DNA of 64,000 nucleotides from Janthinobacterium lividum (GTDB lineage: Bacteria; Pseudomonadota; Gammaproteobacteria; Burkholderiales; Burkholderiaceae_D): assembly GCF_023509035.1 (NCBI RefSeq), contig NZ_CP075583.1, forward strand, positions 4,154,001 to 4,218,000, read 5' to 3'. The position numbers were made by a program, and so were the translations under genes. Below are positions 1-8,594 of the stretch, piece after piece. The notes below the pieces were generated by a model. That model made no database searches. It worked only from the letters and a program-made list of their open reading frames with translations, and was not told where the DNA came from. Position 1 is the first letter of the stretch; the number at the start of each line of letters is the position of its first letter.

Positions 1-2
1 TC

Positions 3-290
3 GTGCTCCATGACTACTGTCTGAGCGATGGCGTGCCTGGGGTCGCTCCAGTGTCAGAAGAGACCGCTGCGCAAATCGAGAGGCACATCAAAAACTATGG
101 AGCGACGCTGATTCAGCTTCCCAAGGAATCCTGGAATACGTCAGTGTGCATCTGGATGGGGGATCGCTGGGATGCCCTTATTGATCTATGGACGGCAGAA
201 GAAGGCAGCAGTGATCTCGTACTGCAAGTTCGCATATCAGAGATTAGCGACGGCTACGTCATGACTGTGTACATGGTGTACGTACCCTGA
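3..290 (+). CDS. hypothetical protein, 5' end cut by window
   Basis: The reading frame is open from the window edge, so the GTG at position 3 may not be the true start. The 95 visible residues form a small soluble acidic domain with no signal peptide or membrane segment. It ends in a beta-rich stretch (LVLQVRISE, then YVMTVYMVYV). I do not recognise the family; it resembles small accessory-region orphan proteins. Base composition here and in the next two genes looks less GC-rich than the rest of the window, consistent with acquired DNA next to the integrase. Confidence 0.5.
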   Translation: MLHDYCLSDGVPGVAPVSEETAAQIERHIKNYGATLIQLPKESWNTSVCIWMGDRWDALIDLWTAEEGSSDLVLQVRISEISDGYVMTVYMVYVP

Positions 291-476
291 TACATAACCA
301 TGCTGATTGAGGAATGCAAGTTCAACCAGCAGGCGTCGTCAATGCTGTTCGTGAGTGACAGTTAAGGGGCGGAACCTGCCAACGACAGTAGTCGGCCAAA
401 AGCGTGCATTGGAATCTAGGTAATTGTAAATCCCCGGAGTCGTCTCGCAACTGATAGCCTGTACTGGAAAAGCACT

Positions 477-1298
477 ATGGACAGAAAACAAAACCAGCCT
501 GTCACCGACTGGGTCATCAGAAGCATTCAACCCGGCAGCGTGGAACGTATCGAAGCGTGGTTCGGCAGCCATGGCTACGACCCGCACCGCCACGACACCT
601 ACTCGATTGGTCGCACTCTTGCTGGCGTGCAGAGCTTTCACTACAAAGGATCGCTGTGCCATGGCGTGCCAGGCAACACGCTCGTGCTTCACCCTGACGA
701 ACTGCATGACGGAATGGCTGGTACCGAGTCAGGCTTTCGCTACCGCATGGCTTACGTTGACCCTGCATTAATTCAGAACATTCTGGGTGGGCAACCTTTG
801 CCCTTTATAACAGGTGGGGTCTCGAACGATCCACGCCTGTACCATGCCAGCGAAGCCTTTGTGCAGGCGGTGGATAAACCATTGGAAATGCTGGAAGAAC
901 AAGATGCTCTCTATGACCTAGCAATGGCTTTGCGTGCCGTCGGGGGCAAGCACGTTGGCCGTAAACACCTGGATTACCGCTCAGCCGAACGTGCTAGGGC
1001 GTTCATCATGGAACATCTGCACCTGAACATTACCCTGGAGATGCTCGAACATGCCAGTGGGCGTGAACGCTGGAGCCTGTCACGAGATTTCAGGGCTCTC
1101 TACGGCACTAGCCCCTACCGCTTCGTGACCCAACGGCGCTTGGACCGCTTCCGCAGGCTAGTCCTAGACGGATTCAAACTGGTTGATGCTACCCTTGCTG
1201 CTGGCTTCCACGATCAAAGCCACATGACCCGCCACTTCAAGCGCTGCTACGGCGTATCTCCTGTACGTTGGTTGGAACGCTTGCGTGCCGCACGCTAA
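477..1298 (+). CDS. AraC family transcriptional regulator with N-terminal cupin
   Basis: A 273-residue cytoplasmic regulator. Residues ~30-100 form an AraC-type cupin ligand domain with the HRHDTYSIG histidine motif and a PGNTLVLHPDELHDG turn. Residues ~170-270 are the double helix-turn-helix: a first HTH around LEMLEHASGRERWSLSRDF, and a second ending in AGFHDQSHMTRHFKRCYGVSP, the classic AraC signature. The length is typical of the family. A cupin gene lies 71 bp downstream in the same direction and is a plausible target or partner (inference). The effector cannot be told from the sequence. Confidence 0.9.
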   Translation: MDRKQNQPVTDWVIRSIQPGSVERIEAWFGSHGYDPHRHDTYSIGRTLAGVQSFHYKGSLCHGVPGNTLVLHPDELHDGMAGTESGFRYRMAYVDPALIQNILGGQPLPFITGGVSNDPRLYHASEAFVQAVDKPLEMLEEQDALYDLAMALRAVGGKHVGRKHLDYRSAERARAFIMEHLHLNITLEMLEHASGRERWSLSRDFRALYGTSPYRFVTQRRLDRFRRLVLDGFKLVDATLAAGFHDQSHMTRHFKRCYGVSPVRWLERLRAAR

Positions 1299-1369
1299 CT
1301 TGCAGGATCGTACAAGACCAGCGGTTCCCAGTTCGATACCATGATAACTTCAACTACTGAGGATTTATC

Positions 1370-1756
1370 ATGTCTGAGACCCGTCACCAACACGCATCGC
1401 TCCCCGTAAACCTGGCGCAAAAAGCTTCGCTTATCGAACAGCAGTGGAGTCCTAGAGTTGTCGCGGAACTGAACGACTACCAAATTAAGGTTGTGCGGAT
1501 CGAAGGCGAATTCATATGGCACTCTCACCCGGAGACCGACGAAGCGTTTCTTGTGCTGGAAGGTATTTTGCGTATCGATTTGCCAGAAGGCTGCGTCCAT
1601 GTGAATGCGGGTGAGTTATACGTGGTGCCACGTGGCGTGGAGCATAGAACTGCTGCACAGGGCGAAGCTAAATTGATGATGATCGAACCACGAGGCATTT
1701 TGAATACGGGGCACGAGGGTGGGGAGAAAACGGCCCTGAATGATGTATGGATATGA
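1370..1756 (+). CDS. cupin domain-containing protein
   Basis: A 128-residue single-domain beta-barrel protein. The cupin motifs are clear: motif 1 is FIWHSHPETDEAFLVLEG, with two His and one Glu as metal ligands. Motif 2 is AGELYVVPRGVEHRT, with a third His. This is the small stand-alone class often involved in sugar or small-molecule binding, isomerisation or dioxygenation. No substrate can be assigned. It lies directly after the AraC regulator in the same direction, so co-regulation is likely. The TGAGGA upstream of the ATG serves as the ribosome binding site. Confidence 0.85.
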   Translation: MSETRHQHASLPVNLAQKASLIEQQWSPRVVAELNDYQIKVVRIEGEFIWHSHPETDEAFLVLEGILRIDLPEGCVHVNAGELYVVPRGVEHRTAAQGEAKLMMIEPRGILNTGHEGGEKTALNDVWI

Positions 1757-2000
1757 CTTGACATCGCTGAGCTTGATGTCGACGACGTCCGCTTTGGGGC
1801 GAAAGCAGATGCACAAAGCCAAGGTATGAGCAGTCCTGTTCGCTGCCATACTGATGCCATGATGGGGTGTCAAACGAACCCTTGAATGGCTACGCCGATT
1901 TCGCAGACTGCGCCTCCGTCATGTGCGGCGAGCAGACCTTCATCAGGCGCGCCATTTACTCGCGCATTGGAGCTAGGCCGCAAGGTGTTATCGGGCGCCC
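1757..2000. other. non-coding gap between cupin gene and integrase 3' end
   Basis: About 244 bases with no convincing gene on either strand and no clear terminator. It lies between two convergent genes. Short open frames here run antisense into the integrase and look like shadows. Confidence 0.4.
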
Positions 2001-3059
2001 TCAGCCCGCCGCCTTCTTCTTTGCCTTTAACAGGCTGCCAGCCGCATTTTCCTCGAAACGCCCCGCCTCTTCTATATAGCCGTGCACCGTGCCGTCGTGA
2101 CGCCAGCCGCCCTGGCGCTTGATGGCCTGGAAATCGGCGCCCGCCCGGTGGGCGCTGGTGGCCATGCCGCGGCGCAGGCTGTGGCTCGACAATTCCGGCA
2201 CGTAATCGAGCTGAGCCAGCCTGGCGCAGCCTTCGAGTATCGTGTTGATGCTGCTCGCGTGTAACGCTTTCACACTCACATGGCCCCACTGATTGACGGT
2301 GCGCAAGAGCGGCCCCGTGCGGATATGCGCCGCGGCCAGCCAGGCGCGCAGGGCCGTGGCCGGACAGCAGACGCCGTCGCCAAACGGAATCGCCTTGACG
2401 ATGCCCTCCCCCAACTGATCCGTTTTCGAGCGGGGCAAGGTGATCACCATGCCCTGCGGCTCCCAGCTCACGTCTTCCAAGGTCAATCCCACCAGTTCGC
2501 TGCGCCGAAAACCGCCAAAAAAGCCCAGTTGCAGCAAGGCGCTGTCGCGCAAGGCCTTGACGCTGCCCAGCGCGGCCAGCTTGGCGACGATCAACTCCAG
2601 GTCTTCCAATGGCAAGGCCTTGGCCTTCTTCTTCGGCTTGCCGTGCAGGCGGGCGATGCCGGCCAGGGTCTTGCGCACGGTGGGCGTGGACGCCGGGTCG
2701 GCGAAGCCCTGGTACACATGCCATTGCGACAGGGCCGTCAGGCGCAGGGCCAGCGTGCGGACGTTCAGGCTGTCCGCATACGCCATCAGATAGCGGATGA
2801 CGGTGGACTCGTCGGCGGGCAGCGCCCCGCCCCATACCTGGAAGTGGCGGATGGCGGAACGGTAGGTGCGGCGCGTGTTGTCCGAGGTGGCGGCGGCGAG
2901 AAAAGCCTGGTGGCGCGCGGCCAGCTCCGCATCGATCAGGGCGCCGTGTAACCGGATCGCAGCGATGGTGGCGTTTTTCGAAGGGGCAATACGGCGTTTC
3001 GAGAGGGGCAAATCGGGCATGGCGGTGGCGAAATCGCGTTTTTGTACTGTGAGATACAC
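2001..3059 (-). CDS. tyrosine-type site-specific integrase/recombinase
   Basis: A 352-residue tyrosine recombinase. Residues ~45-140 are the SAM-like core-binding domain (TRRTYRSAIRHFQVW region) and ~150-335 the catalytic domain. The catalytic residues are visible: Arg in GFFGGFRRSELVGL, the HxxR box in SSHSLRRGMA, Trp in RQGGWRHDG, and the Tyr nucleophile in TVHGYIEEA. The longest frame starts at GTG 3059; an ATG at 3020 is also possible, and neither has a strong ribosome site. It is divergent from a KfrA-like gene across an AT-rich spacer. I read the pair as a mobile or domesticated recombination module. No attachment-site repeat was found. Confidence 0.93.
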   Translation of the reverse strand: MYLTVQKRDFATAMPDLPLSKRRIAPSKNATIAAIRLHGALIDAELAARHQAFLAAATSDNTRRTYRSAIRHFQVWGGALPADESTVIRYLMAYADSLNVRTLALRLTALSQWHVYQGFADPASTPTVRKTLAGIARLHGKPKKKAKALPLEDLELIVAKLAALGSVKALRDSALLQLGFFGGFRRSELVGLTLEDVSWEPQGMVITLPRSKTDQLGEGIVKAIPFGDGVCCPATALRAWLAAAHIRTGPLLRTVNQWGHVSVKALHASSINTILEGCARLAQLDYVPELSSHSLRRGMATSAHRAGADFQAIKRQGGWRHDGTVHGYIEEAGRFEENAAGSLLKAKKKAAG

Positions 3060-3207
3060 AGAATAGCATGCAAATCACCCTCATAGCACGCGATAAGCGA
3101 TCTTATAGCGCTTTATATTTTTTAAAAATCATAAAATTTATATCGTAATATTAAGCCATATTACGTATCATGTAATACGTTACTAAATTTCGTTCATAGG
3201 TGGTTTT
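3060..3207. promoter_or_regulatory. AT-rich divergent promoter region of integrase and KfrA-like gene
   Basis: These 148 bases are strikingly AT-rich within high-GC DNA, with runs such as TATATTTTTTAAAAATC. They separate two divergent genes. They would hold both promoters and the likely operator of the KfrA-like protein. KfrA of IncP plasmids binds its own promoter (established for the family); binding here is inference. Confidence 0.6.
3160..3180. promoter_or_regulatory. overlapping palindromes, candidate KfrA-like operator
   Basis: ACGTAT (3163-3168) and ATACGT (3175-3180) are perfect inverted repeats, overlapped by ATTAC (3160-3164) and GTAAT (3172-3176). The block lies 27 bases before the KfrA-like start codon, where an autoregulatory operator would be expected. 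Confidence 0.45.
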
Positions 3208-4263
3208 ATGGCCCGCACCGGCATTTTGTACTCTGATGTTATGAAAGCAGCCCAAATCGTCGCTGCCGATGGGCGCAATCCCACGGTCGACAGTGTGCGC
3301 GAAGCGCTGGGCAGCACAGGTAGCAAGAGCACCATCGCGCCCCTGCTCAAGCGCTGGAAGGAAGAGTTCCAGGGCGCGGGAGCCGTGAAAACGGAGGCGG
3401 GCTTGCCGGCCGAGCTGATGGAAGCGATGCGCGGCGTGTACGACAAGCAGCAGCGAGACGTGGCGCAGCAGCTGGAAACTGGCATGCAGCAAAACCGCGC
3501 CGAACTCGACGCGGCGCTGGAAAAGCTGAAAAAGACGGAAGCGGAACGCCTCAAGCTGACGGAGGTGCGCGCCGCCCTCACCCAGGAATTGCGCGCCACC
3601 CAGCATGCGCTGGCGCAACTGAAAGAAGAGCACCATTTCCGCGCCGTCACCCTGGCCACCTTGCACAGCGATAACGCGGGCCTGACACAGCGCCTGGCCG
3701 ACCGCGGCGAGGAAATCGCCGCCCTGAACCGCCAGTTGGCGCAGGTGCGCTCGCAGTTCGACCATTACCAGGAAGCGGCCGCTACCCAGCGCAGCGAAGA
3801 GCGCGCGCAGGCGCAGCAACGGATCAGCCGGCTGGAACAGGATAACGCGCAGCTGCAGCAGCGTTTGCAAGGCCAGCAAGCGACCTTGGTGCAACAAGAC
3901 ATGCGCCTGGCACAGCTGCAGGCGGAGCAAACGCGCTTATCCGGCGCAGCGGCCGCCGACCGCGAAGCGCTGGCCACCGTGCGTCCCGAACGCGACCAGT
4001 TCGAATTTCAATATTTGCAGGCGGCCGCGTCCGCCGACGCCTTGCTGGCCAAGCTCGATACGGCCCTGCTGGCGCTGAACGACGCCAAGGTGGCGCTGGC
4101 CGCGCAAGACCGGCAGCTCGACATGCTGGCGGAAAACGCGCAAGCGTCGCAGCAAAAGTCGGAAACGCTGGCACAGGAACGCGACGGCTTGCTGCGCGAC
4201 AATGCAGGCATGGCGGCCAGACTGGCCCTGCTCATGGATAGCAAGCAGAAGCGCGATGTTTGA
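3208..4263 (+). CDS. KfrA-like DNA-binding protein with long coiled coil
   Basis: A 351-residue protein. Residues ~5-60 form a KfrA_N-type helix-turn-helix (NPTVDSVREALG, then KSTIAPLLKRWKEE). Residues ~75-345 are almost continuous heptad-rich alpha-helical coiled coil, rich in Gln, Ala, Glu and Leu. KfrA proteins are plasmid-encoded autorepressors and nucleoid-like partition accessories; chromosomal versions often sit beside tyrosine integrases. The start is supported by AGGTGG just upstream of the ATG. The gene overlaps a truncated remnant at its 3' end. Its role with the integrase, as regulator or accessory DNA-bending factor, is inference. Confidence 0.8.
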   Translation: MARTGILYSDVMKAAQIVAADGRNPTVDSVREALGSTGSKSTIAPLLKRWKEEFQGAGAVKTEAGLPAELMEAMRGVYDKQQRDVAQQLETGMQQNRAELDAALEKLKKTEAERLKLTEVRAALTQELRATQHALAQLKEEHHFRAVTLATLHSDNAGLTQRLADRGEEIAALNRQLAQVRSQFDHYQEAAATQRSEERAQAQQRISRLEQDNAQLQQRLQGQQATLVQQDMRLAQLQAEQTRLSGAAAADREALATVRPERDQFEFQYLQAAASADALLAKLDTALLALNDAKVALAAQDRQLDMLAENAQASQQKSETLAQERDGLLRDNAGMAARLALLMDSKQKRDV

Positions 4264-4411
4264 ACCCGTCTACATGGTCTGGGATCTATATGATGGTCCA
4301 GGGACGGGCCTGGTCAGCTTTCAGGGCTCGCCCCATTATTTTGCCTGCCCGATGACGGCCGACGGGGACGAGTATGCCCAGCAGTTTCACTGTCCCTGCC
4401 TGGCACGGTAG
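4256..4411 (+). pseudogene. truncated hypothetical protein remnant (51 residues)
   Basis: An ATG inside the last codons of the KfrA-like gene opens a 51-residue frame beginning MFEPVYMVWDLYDGPGTG and continuing FQGSPHYFAC. This resembles, from memory only, the N-terminus of a longer family of small hypothetical proteins in proteobacteria. The frame stops early and its end overlaps the 3' end of the convergent acetyltransferase gene. I read it as a 5' fragment left by a rearrangement at the island edge. Confidence 0.4.
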
Positions 4412-4845
4412 CGCACTCTTATCCACGCACCGATGGCGTCCACGCCGCAGTCCGTCGCCTCTTCGACCCAGCCCGCGCGCGCATAAAAGCGCCGCGCGCC
4501 CGTATTGCTGAGCTGCGTCTTCAGGCTCAGATGGGGACCGAAGCGCGCCACCACGGCCGCCAGCAGTTGCGCGCCGATGCCCAGTCCGCTGTGCGCCGGG
4601 TGCACGTACAGGTGGTGCAGGAAGTAGTCGGGGGCGTCGCCCGTGTGCACGGCGGCAAAGCCGACGACGATGCCGCAGCGTTCGGCAACGAAGACATCTT
4701 CGCCCTGCGTCGCCGCCGTGAACGCGGCGCTGTCGGCGACAGGGCCGAAGGCGTCGCGCCCGGCCAGGGCCAGGATGGCGGTGCAGGACGCCGTGTCCGC
4801 GCTGGTGTAGGGACGAATCAGGCTCATGGCTGGTGTGCTGCTCAT
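4387..4845 (-). CDS. GNAT family N-acetyltransferase
   Basis: A 152-residue cytoplasmic acyl-CoA N-acyltransferase of the GNAT fold. Motif A with the pyrophosphate loop is visible as LYVHPAHSGLGIGAQLL (R/Q-x-x-G-x-G/A type). The C-terminal motif B follows in NTGARRFYARAGW. The substrate is unknown. The ATG at 4845 comes 3 bases after the stop of the upstream hypothetical gene, so the two are probably one transcript with coupled translation. A second in-frame Met at 4827 is an alternative start. Confidence 0.85.
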   Translation of the reverse strand: MSSTPAMSLIRPYTSADTASCTAILALAGRDAFGPVADSAAFTAATQGEDVFVAERCGIVVGFAAVHTGDAPDYFLHHLYVHPAHSGLGIGAQLLAAVVARFGPHLSLKTQLSNTGARRFYARAGWVEEATDCGVDAIGAWIRVRYRARQGQ

Positions 4846-4848
4846 TAG

Positions 4849-5520
4849 CTACAGGCGACGGTTCAGCACGCTGTCGATATCGTAGGTTTTCAGCTCCACA
4901 TCGATCGTGCCGTTTTGCAGCCAGTAGCCGTCGCCTCCCTGTTGCAATGCATCCATATCGAGCGCGCCCAAGGTTGGCGGGACGGCGCCGGCGAGCAGCG
5001 CCGCCACGTCGTCCCATGCCGCATACAACAGCTTCAGGTACCAGCCGTCGTCGTGGGCAAAGGCGAGGAAGCGGCTGCGCAAGGCGGGAAGCGGCCCGAG
5101 TGCGCCACGGTGGTCGAGCATCGCGGCCACGTCCGCATCAAGGGATGCGGGCGGCTTGCCCTCACCATCCTCCTGCCAATCGGCCCAGGCATGACTGCCC
5201 CAGGCATACATATCCTCATGTGCCAGGGCGGCCAGTTGCTGCCGGACCAGCACCTGGTAGACGGCAGGCTTGCTGGCCGTCCCGGCGCTGCCCTTGCGCA
5301 GCACGATGCCGTCCGCGTCCAGCAGCGCGGGGATGACATCCTTGAATTCGATGCCGGAAGCGACCAGCATGCGCTCGGCCGGGTCGTGCCAGATATACAG
5401 ATAATGTCTCACTTGTTCGTTCGCTTCGGTTTGGGTGACGTATTTGCGGCCACGGCAGCGCGTATCAGCGCCTTGAACGCCGCGCCGTCCCCGGACTGTG
5501 GCCTGACTCTGCGTTTTCAT
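4849..5520 (-). CDS. hypothetical protein
   Basis: Up to 223 residues. The first ~27 are Arg-rich and look untranslated. The likelier start is near GTG 5412, giving MRHYLYIWHDPAERM and about 187 residues. It is soluble and acidic with several Trp-rich stretches (YAWGSHAWADWQEDG). I do not recognise a characterised domain. It sits immediately upstream of a GNAT gene and is probably cotranscribed with it. Confidence 0.55.
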   Translation of the reverse strand: MKTQSQATVRGRRGVQGADTRCRGRKYVTQTEANEQVRHYLYIWHDPAERMLVASGIEFKDVIPALLDADGIVLRKGSAGTASKPAVYQVLVRQQLAALAHEDMYAWGSHAWADWQEDGEGKPPASLDADVAAMLDHRGALGPLPALRSRFLAFAHDDGWYLKLLYAAWDDVAALLAGAVPPTLGALDMDALQQGGDGYWLQNGTIDVELKTYDIDSVLNRRL

Positions 5521-5828
5521 GGCGGTGATCGCTTATCCAGGTCTACCTCTGTCCGTCTGCCTCACTGAGTCATATCGGCCATGCTGGCGACCAGCGCGGC
5601 AACGCGCATGGTAAGGACAAGCAATTGGCGGTGCTACATGAAAGGTATCAGTTATCGGGTTGGCTAGCAGGGAGAATAAGCGTCAGTATGACTAAAAGGC
5701 AAATGTTTAGTTGCCACCCTCTAAATGTGCATGGACGCAGCTTCTTAATATGAACTTCACCTGGCCCACGTAGCATTCATATTGGCAAGGCTCTCATTGT
5801 GCAGCGCCTGCCCTTTTCTGGCTGAATC
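5521..5828. other. intergenic region without a gene
   Basis: About 308 bases between the divergent hypothetical gene and the VirK/YbjX gene. No open frame of note and no strong terminator. A weak inverted repeat GGCAA/TTGCC spans 5698-5715. It presumably holds promoters for both flanking genes, but none is clear by eye. Confidence 0.4.
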
Positions 5829-6737
5829 ATGAACGACATCGCTTTACCCCTGCGCCACGGCGCCGCCCTGCCGCACCCCGCCAGCGGACACCGTCTGAAA
5901 GCGGCGCTGGGGGCCCTCTTCTTTCCCCGCCAGCGCACGCGCTGGCAAGCCTTCCTGGGCAGCATGCCCGGCTTGCATTCCCTGGCGCAGCTGCATCCTT
6001 GCCTGCGCTTCAAGATTTACCGGCCATACGCCTCGCGCCAGCTGGGCTGTACGGATCGCCTGGCCTTGCTGGAAGGGCATTACCGTTTCCTGTGGCAGGC
6101 CGGAGCGCGTGCCCTGGTCGAGCGCGCCGCGCGCCAACCCGTCGTACTGGCCGCGTTCGAAGGCAAGGATGGGGCGCCGTACCGCTTGCAGCTGACGGCC
6201 ATCCACGACAGCTACCGCGAAGGCGAATTGTGCCTGCGCCTGACGCGCGACGGCCAAGCCTTCTACCTGGCCAGCTTCCTGTTCCTGCCGCGCGCCGATG
6301 GCGTGTCCTTGCAGCTGGGCGCGCTGCAAGGCTTGCGCTCCGAGGCGGGCAAGCTGGCCGTCAAGGAAGCCACGCGGGCGCTGCACGGTTGCCGCCCGAA
6401 AAACCTGATGGTGACGGCCCTGCGCGATTTCGGTGATTTTTTTGCCTGTAATAACTTGTTTTTGATCAGCAATGACAACCGCATCGCCCTGAATGCGCGG
6501 CGCCGGCGCCATATCGCCGCCGATTACGACCTGGCATGGCAGGAATTGCATGCCTTGCGCATGCGTGACGGCAATTATCACCTGCCCTGCACACCTTACC
6601 GGGCGCCAGACCTGGCCGACGTGCCGTCAAAGAAACGGGCCGATGCGCGCCGGCGCGGCGAATTGCTGCAATGCATGTCCGCCGACATGCGGGCGCAGCT
6701 GGCGGGCTTGCTGGAAGCGCCGATGACTGAAAATTGA
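5829..6737 (+). CDS. VirK/YbjX family protein (DUF535)
   Basis: A 302-residue protein matching the DUF535 family that includes Shigella VirK and E. coli YbjX. Family features seen are the RFKIYRPYASRQLG stretch, the LLEGHYRFL block, the central LASFLFLPRADG segment and the conserved C-terminal YDLAWQELHALR with a nearby YHLPC. Family members are linked to envelope stress and antimicrobial-peptide resistance in enterics, with no defined biochemical activity. There is no signal peptide. It stands alone between spacers. Confidence 0.85.
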   Translation: MNDIALPLRHGAALPHPASGHRLKAALGALFFPRQRTRWQAFLGSMPGLHSLAQLHPCLRFKIYRPYASRQLGCTDRLALLEGHYRFLWQAGARALVERAARQPVVLAAFEGKDGAPYRLQLTAIHDSYREGELCLRLTRDGQAFYLASFLFLPRADGVSLQLGALQGLRSEAGKLAVKEATRALHGCRPKNLMVTALRDFGDFFACNNLFLISNDNRIALNARRRRHIAADYDLAWQELHALRMRDGNYHLPCTPYRAPDLADVPSKKRADARRRGELLQCMSADMRAQLAGLLEAPMTEN

Positions 6738-6872
6738 GCAAGCGCAGACTTGCCATACTGACAAGCATAAAACTCAGGCAACCTTCATGTTGGGGCCGTA
6801 TCCTTCCCTAGGCATGCCAGCCACCTTAGTCTGGCGCTGGCGTGCCTTCGACCCACCCTGGACAAGGCTCCC

Positions 6873-8237
6873 ATGACACCCACTTTCGCCCTCCTCCCCC
6901 TTTGCCTCGCCGGCACCGCTGCACTGGCCGCACCCGTGCTGGACGACGCCGTGCGTCAGCGCGCGGAAGAACTCACGCGCACGGGCATGCACGCCAGCAT
7001 CGTCATCGCCGTAATCGACGGCAAGGACAGCGCCGTGTACGGCTTTGGCAGCGTGCATGCAGGCAAGAGCGCCAAGCCGGGCGCCGACACCGTCTATCAG
7101 ATCGGCTCCGTCACCAAGACCATGACGGCCTTGCTGCTGGCCGATGCTATTGTCGAAGGCAAGGTGAAACTCGACGAGCCCGTAGCGACATTATTGCCGG
7201 GTTATACGGTGCCCGCCTTTGACGGAAAAACGATCAGTCTGCTCGACCTGGCCACGCATTATTCTTCGCTGCCGCGCCTGCCCGACAACTTCGCGCCGAA
7301 AGACCCGGCCAATCCGTATGCCGATTACACGGCAGCAAAACAGCGGCAGTTTCTCGCCGCCTACCATCTGCCCCGCGCTCCGGGCACGGAATTTGACTAC
7401 TCGAACATCGGCTACGCCGTGCTGGGCACGGCCCTGGCCGCACAGGCCGGCAGCAGCTATGAAGCGTTGCTGCAAAAGCGCATCGCCGTGCCGCTGGGCA
7501 TGCGTTCCACGTCGAACAAACCCACGCATGGCATGCTGGCGCGCCTGGCGCCCGGCCATGTGCTGTCGGGCGAACCGACGCCGGCCTGGGATTTGAATGT
7601 GGTGGCGCCGGCCGGCGGCGTGTATTCCAGCGCGCGCGACATGATTTCCTACCTGCAAGCGTACATGTTCAAGCCGCTGCGCCCGTATGCGCTGGCGATC
7701 AAGCCGCAGCGGCCGCTGGCGCCGGACAGCGACACGAAAATCGGCCTGGCCTGGCTGCTGGAGCAGAAACAGGGACGCAACTACGCCTGGCACAGCGGCC
7801 AAACGGGCGGCTACGCCAGTTATGCGGCGTTTACCACGGACGGCAAGCGGGGCGTGATGGTGCTGACGAACACGGCGCGCGATGTCGATGCCCTGGGCTT
7901 GTCCGCCCTGCTGCCCGGCACGCCCTTGCCCCCTTTGAAAAAGCCGCAAGCCGCCATCGAAGTACCGCGCGCAACCTTAGCTGAGTACGTGGCCGAATAT
8001 GTGCTCGAGCATTCCCCAGGCGAGAAGTTTATATTGACGGTGTCGTTGGGCAAGCAAGGGCTGGAAGCGGCCGGAACGGGTGTCGGATCAGCGCCCCTGT
8101 TTGCCAGCGCGAAAGACCAGTTTTTCTTCCGCGCCATCGACGCGGAACTGGCGTTTACACGCGATGCGGCTGGCAAAATAATCAGCGCAGTGCTCAAGCA
8201 AGGCGGGCAGGACGTGGTCTTGCCGCGCAAACAGTAA
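6873..8237 (+). CDS. serine hydrolase, beta-lactamase (class C/PBP-like) family, with DUF3471 tail
   Basis: A 454-residue exported protein. Residues 1-19 form a signal peptide ending in ALAA. The beta-lactamase/transpeptidase-like domain spans ~30-350 with the SxxK motif in GSVTKTM, the YxN motif in FDYSNIGYAVLG, and an HxG triad element in WHSGQTGG. A C-terminal DUF3471-like beta domain follows (~365-450). Such proteins are usually D-aminopeptidases, esterases or PBP4-like enzymes rather than true resistance enzymes. No ampR-like regulator is adjacent, so a penicillinase role is not indicated. Confidence 0.88.
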   Translation: MTPTFALLPLCLAGTAALAAPVLDDAVRQRAEELTRTGMHASIVIAVIDGKDSAVYGFGSVHAGKSAKPGADTVYQIGSVTKTMTALLLADAIVEGKVKLDEPVATLLPGYTVPAFDGKTISLLDLATHYSSLPRLPDNFAPKDPANPYADYTAAKQRQFLAAYHLPRAPGTEFDYSNIGYAVLGTALAAQAGSSYEALLQKRIAVPLGMRSTSNKPTHGMLARLAPGHVLSGEPTPAWDLNVVAPAGGVYSSARDMISYLQAYMFKPLRPYALAIKPQRPLAPDSDTKIGLAWLLEQKQGRNYAWHSGQTGGYASYAAFTTDGKRGVMVLTNTARDVDALGLSALLPGTPLPPLKKPQAAIEVPRATLAEYVAEYVLEHSPGEKFILTVSLGKQGLEAAGTGVGSAPLFASAKDQFFFRAIDAELAFTRDAAGKIISAVLKQGGQDVVLPRKQ

Positions 8238-8240
8238 AAC

Positions 8241-8594
8241 TCAAGCTGCCGGGTCTTGCATGAATTGCTCGACCCGCTCGACAAACTCCGCCTTGCTGCG
8301 CGTGCGAAATTCGCCCAGGAAGGCGTCGCTGCCCTGGACGATCTTGCCGTGGCGGTCGTAGTCCACCTTGCCCATCTCCAGCACGAATTCGCCGGCGGGA
8401 TCGTCTTCCGGCTCGAAGTGCGAATTGAAGCAGTAACCGGTGTCGCGGCAGCTACCCCACAGCAGCAGCGCGCTGCTGAACCATTGCATGGTGTCCGGGC
8501 CGGGGTCCACCTCGAACAGGGTATTGACGGTGATGTGCCAGCCGCCCGGTACGCGCAGCGGCTGCAAAGGATAGGGAAAGCGTGGTTGTTTCAT
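8241..8594 (-). CDS. conserved hypothetical protein
   Basis: A 117-residue soluble acidic protein with VPGGWHITVNTLFEVDPG near the N-terminus and CFNSHFEPEDDP in the middle. No catalytic motif is recognised. Its ATG overlaps the TAA of the EAL gene (TAATG), so translation is coupled to that c-di-GMP phosphodiesterase. The layout resembles small immunity or accessory proteins, but no function can be given. Confidence 0.65.
   Translation of the reverse strand: MKQPRFPYPLQPLRVPGGWHITVNTLFEVDPGPDTMQWFSSALLLWGSCRDTGYCFNSHFEPEDDPAGEFVLEMGKVDYDRHGKIVQGSDAFLGEFRTRSKAEFVERVEQFMQDPAA

Noticed and set aside
291..476. Possible small gene or RNA between the first two genes
   Set aside because: No ribosome site with a protein-like frame and no stable structure was seen.
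1870..3084. Long open frame (404 codons) antisense to the integrase
   Set aside because: It is Arg/Gly/Pro-rich, follows the codon pattern of the integrase strand and matches no family; a shadow frame of high-GC coding DNA.
6873..8237. Beta-lactam resistance gene
   Set aside because: The SxxK/YxN/HxG set is shared with many esterases and peptidases, there is a DUF3471 tail, and no ampR-like regulator is adjacent.
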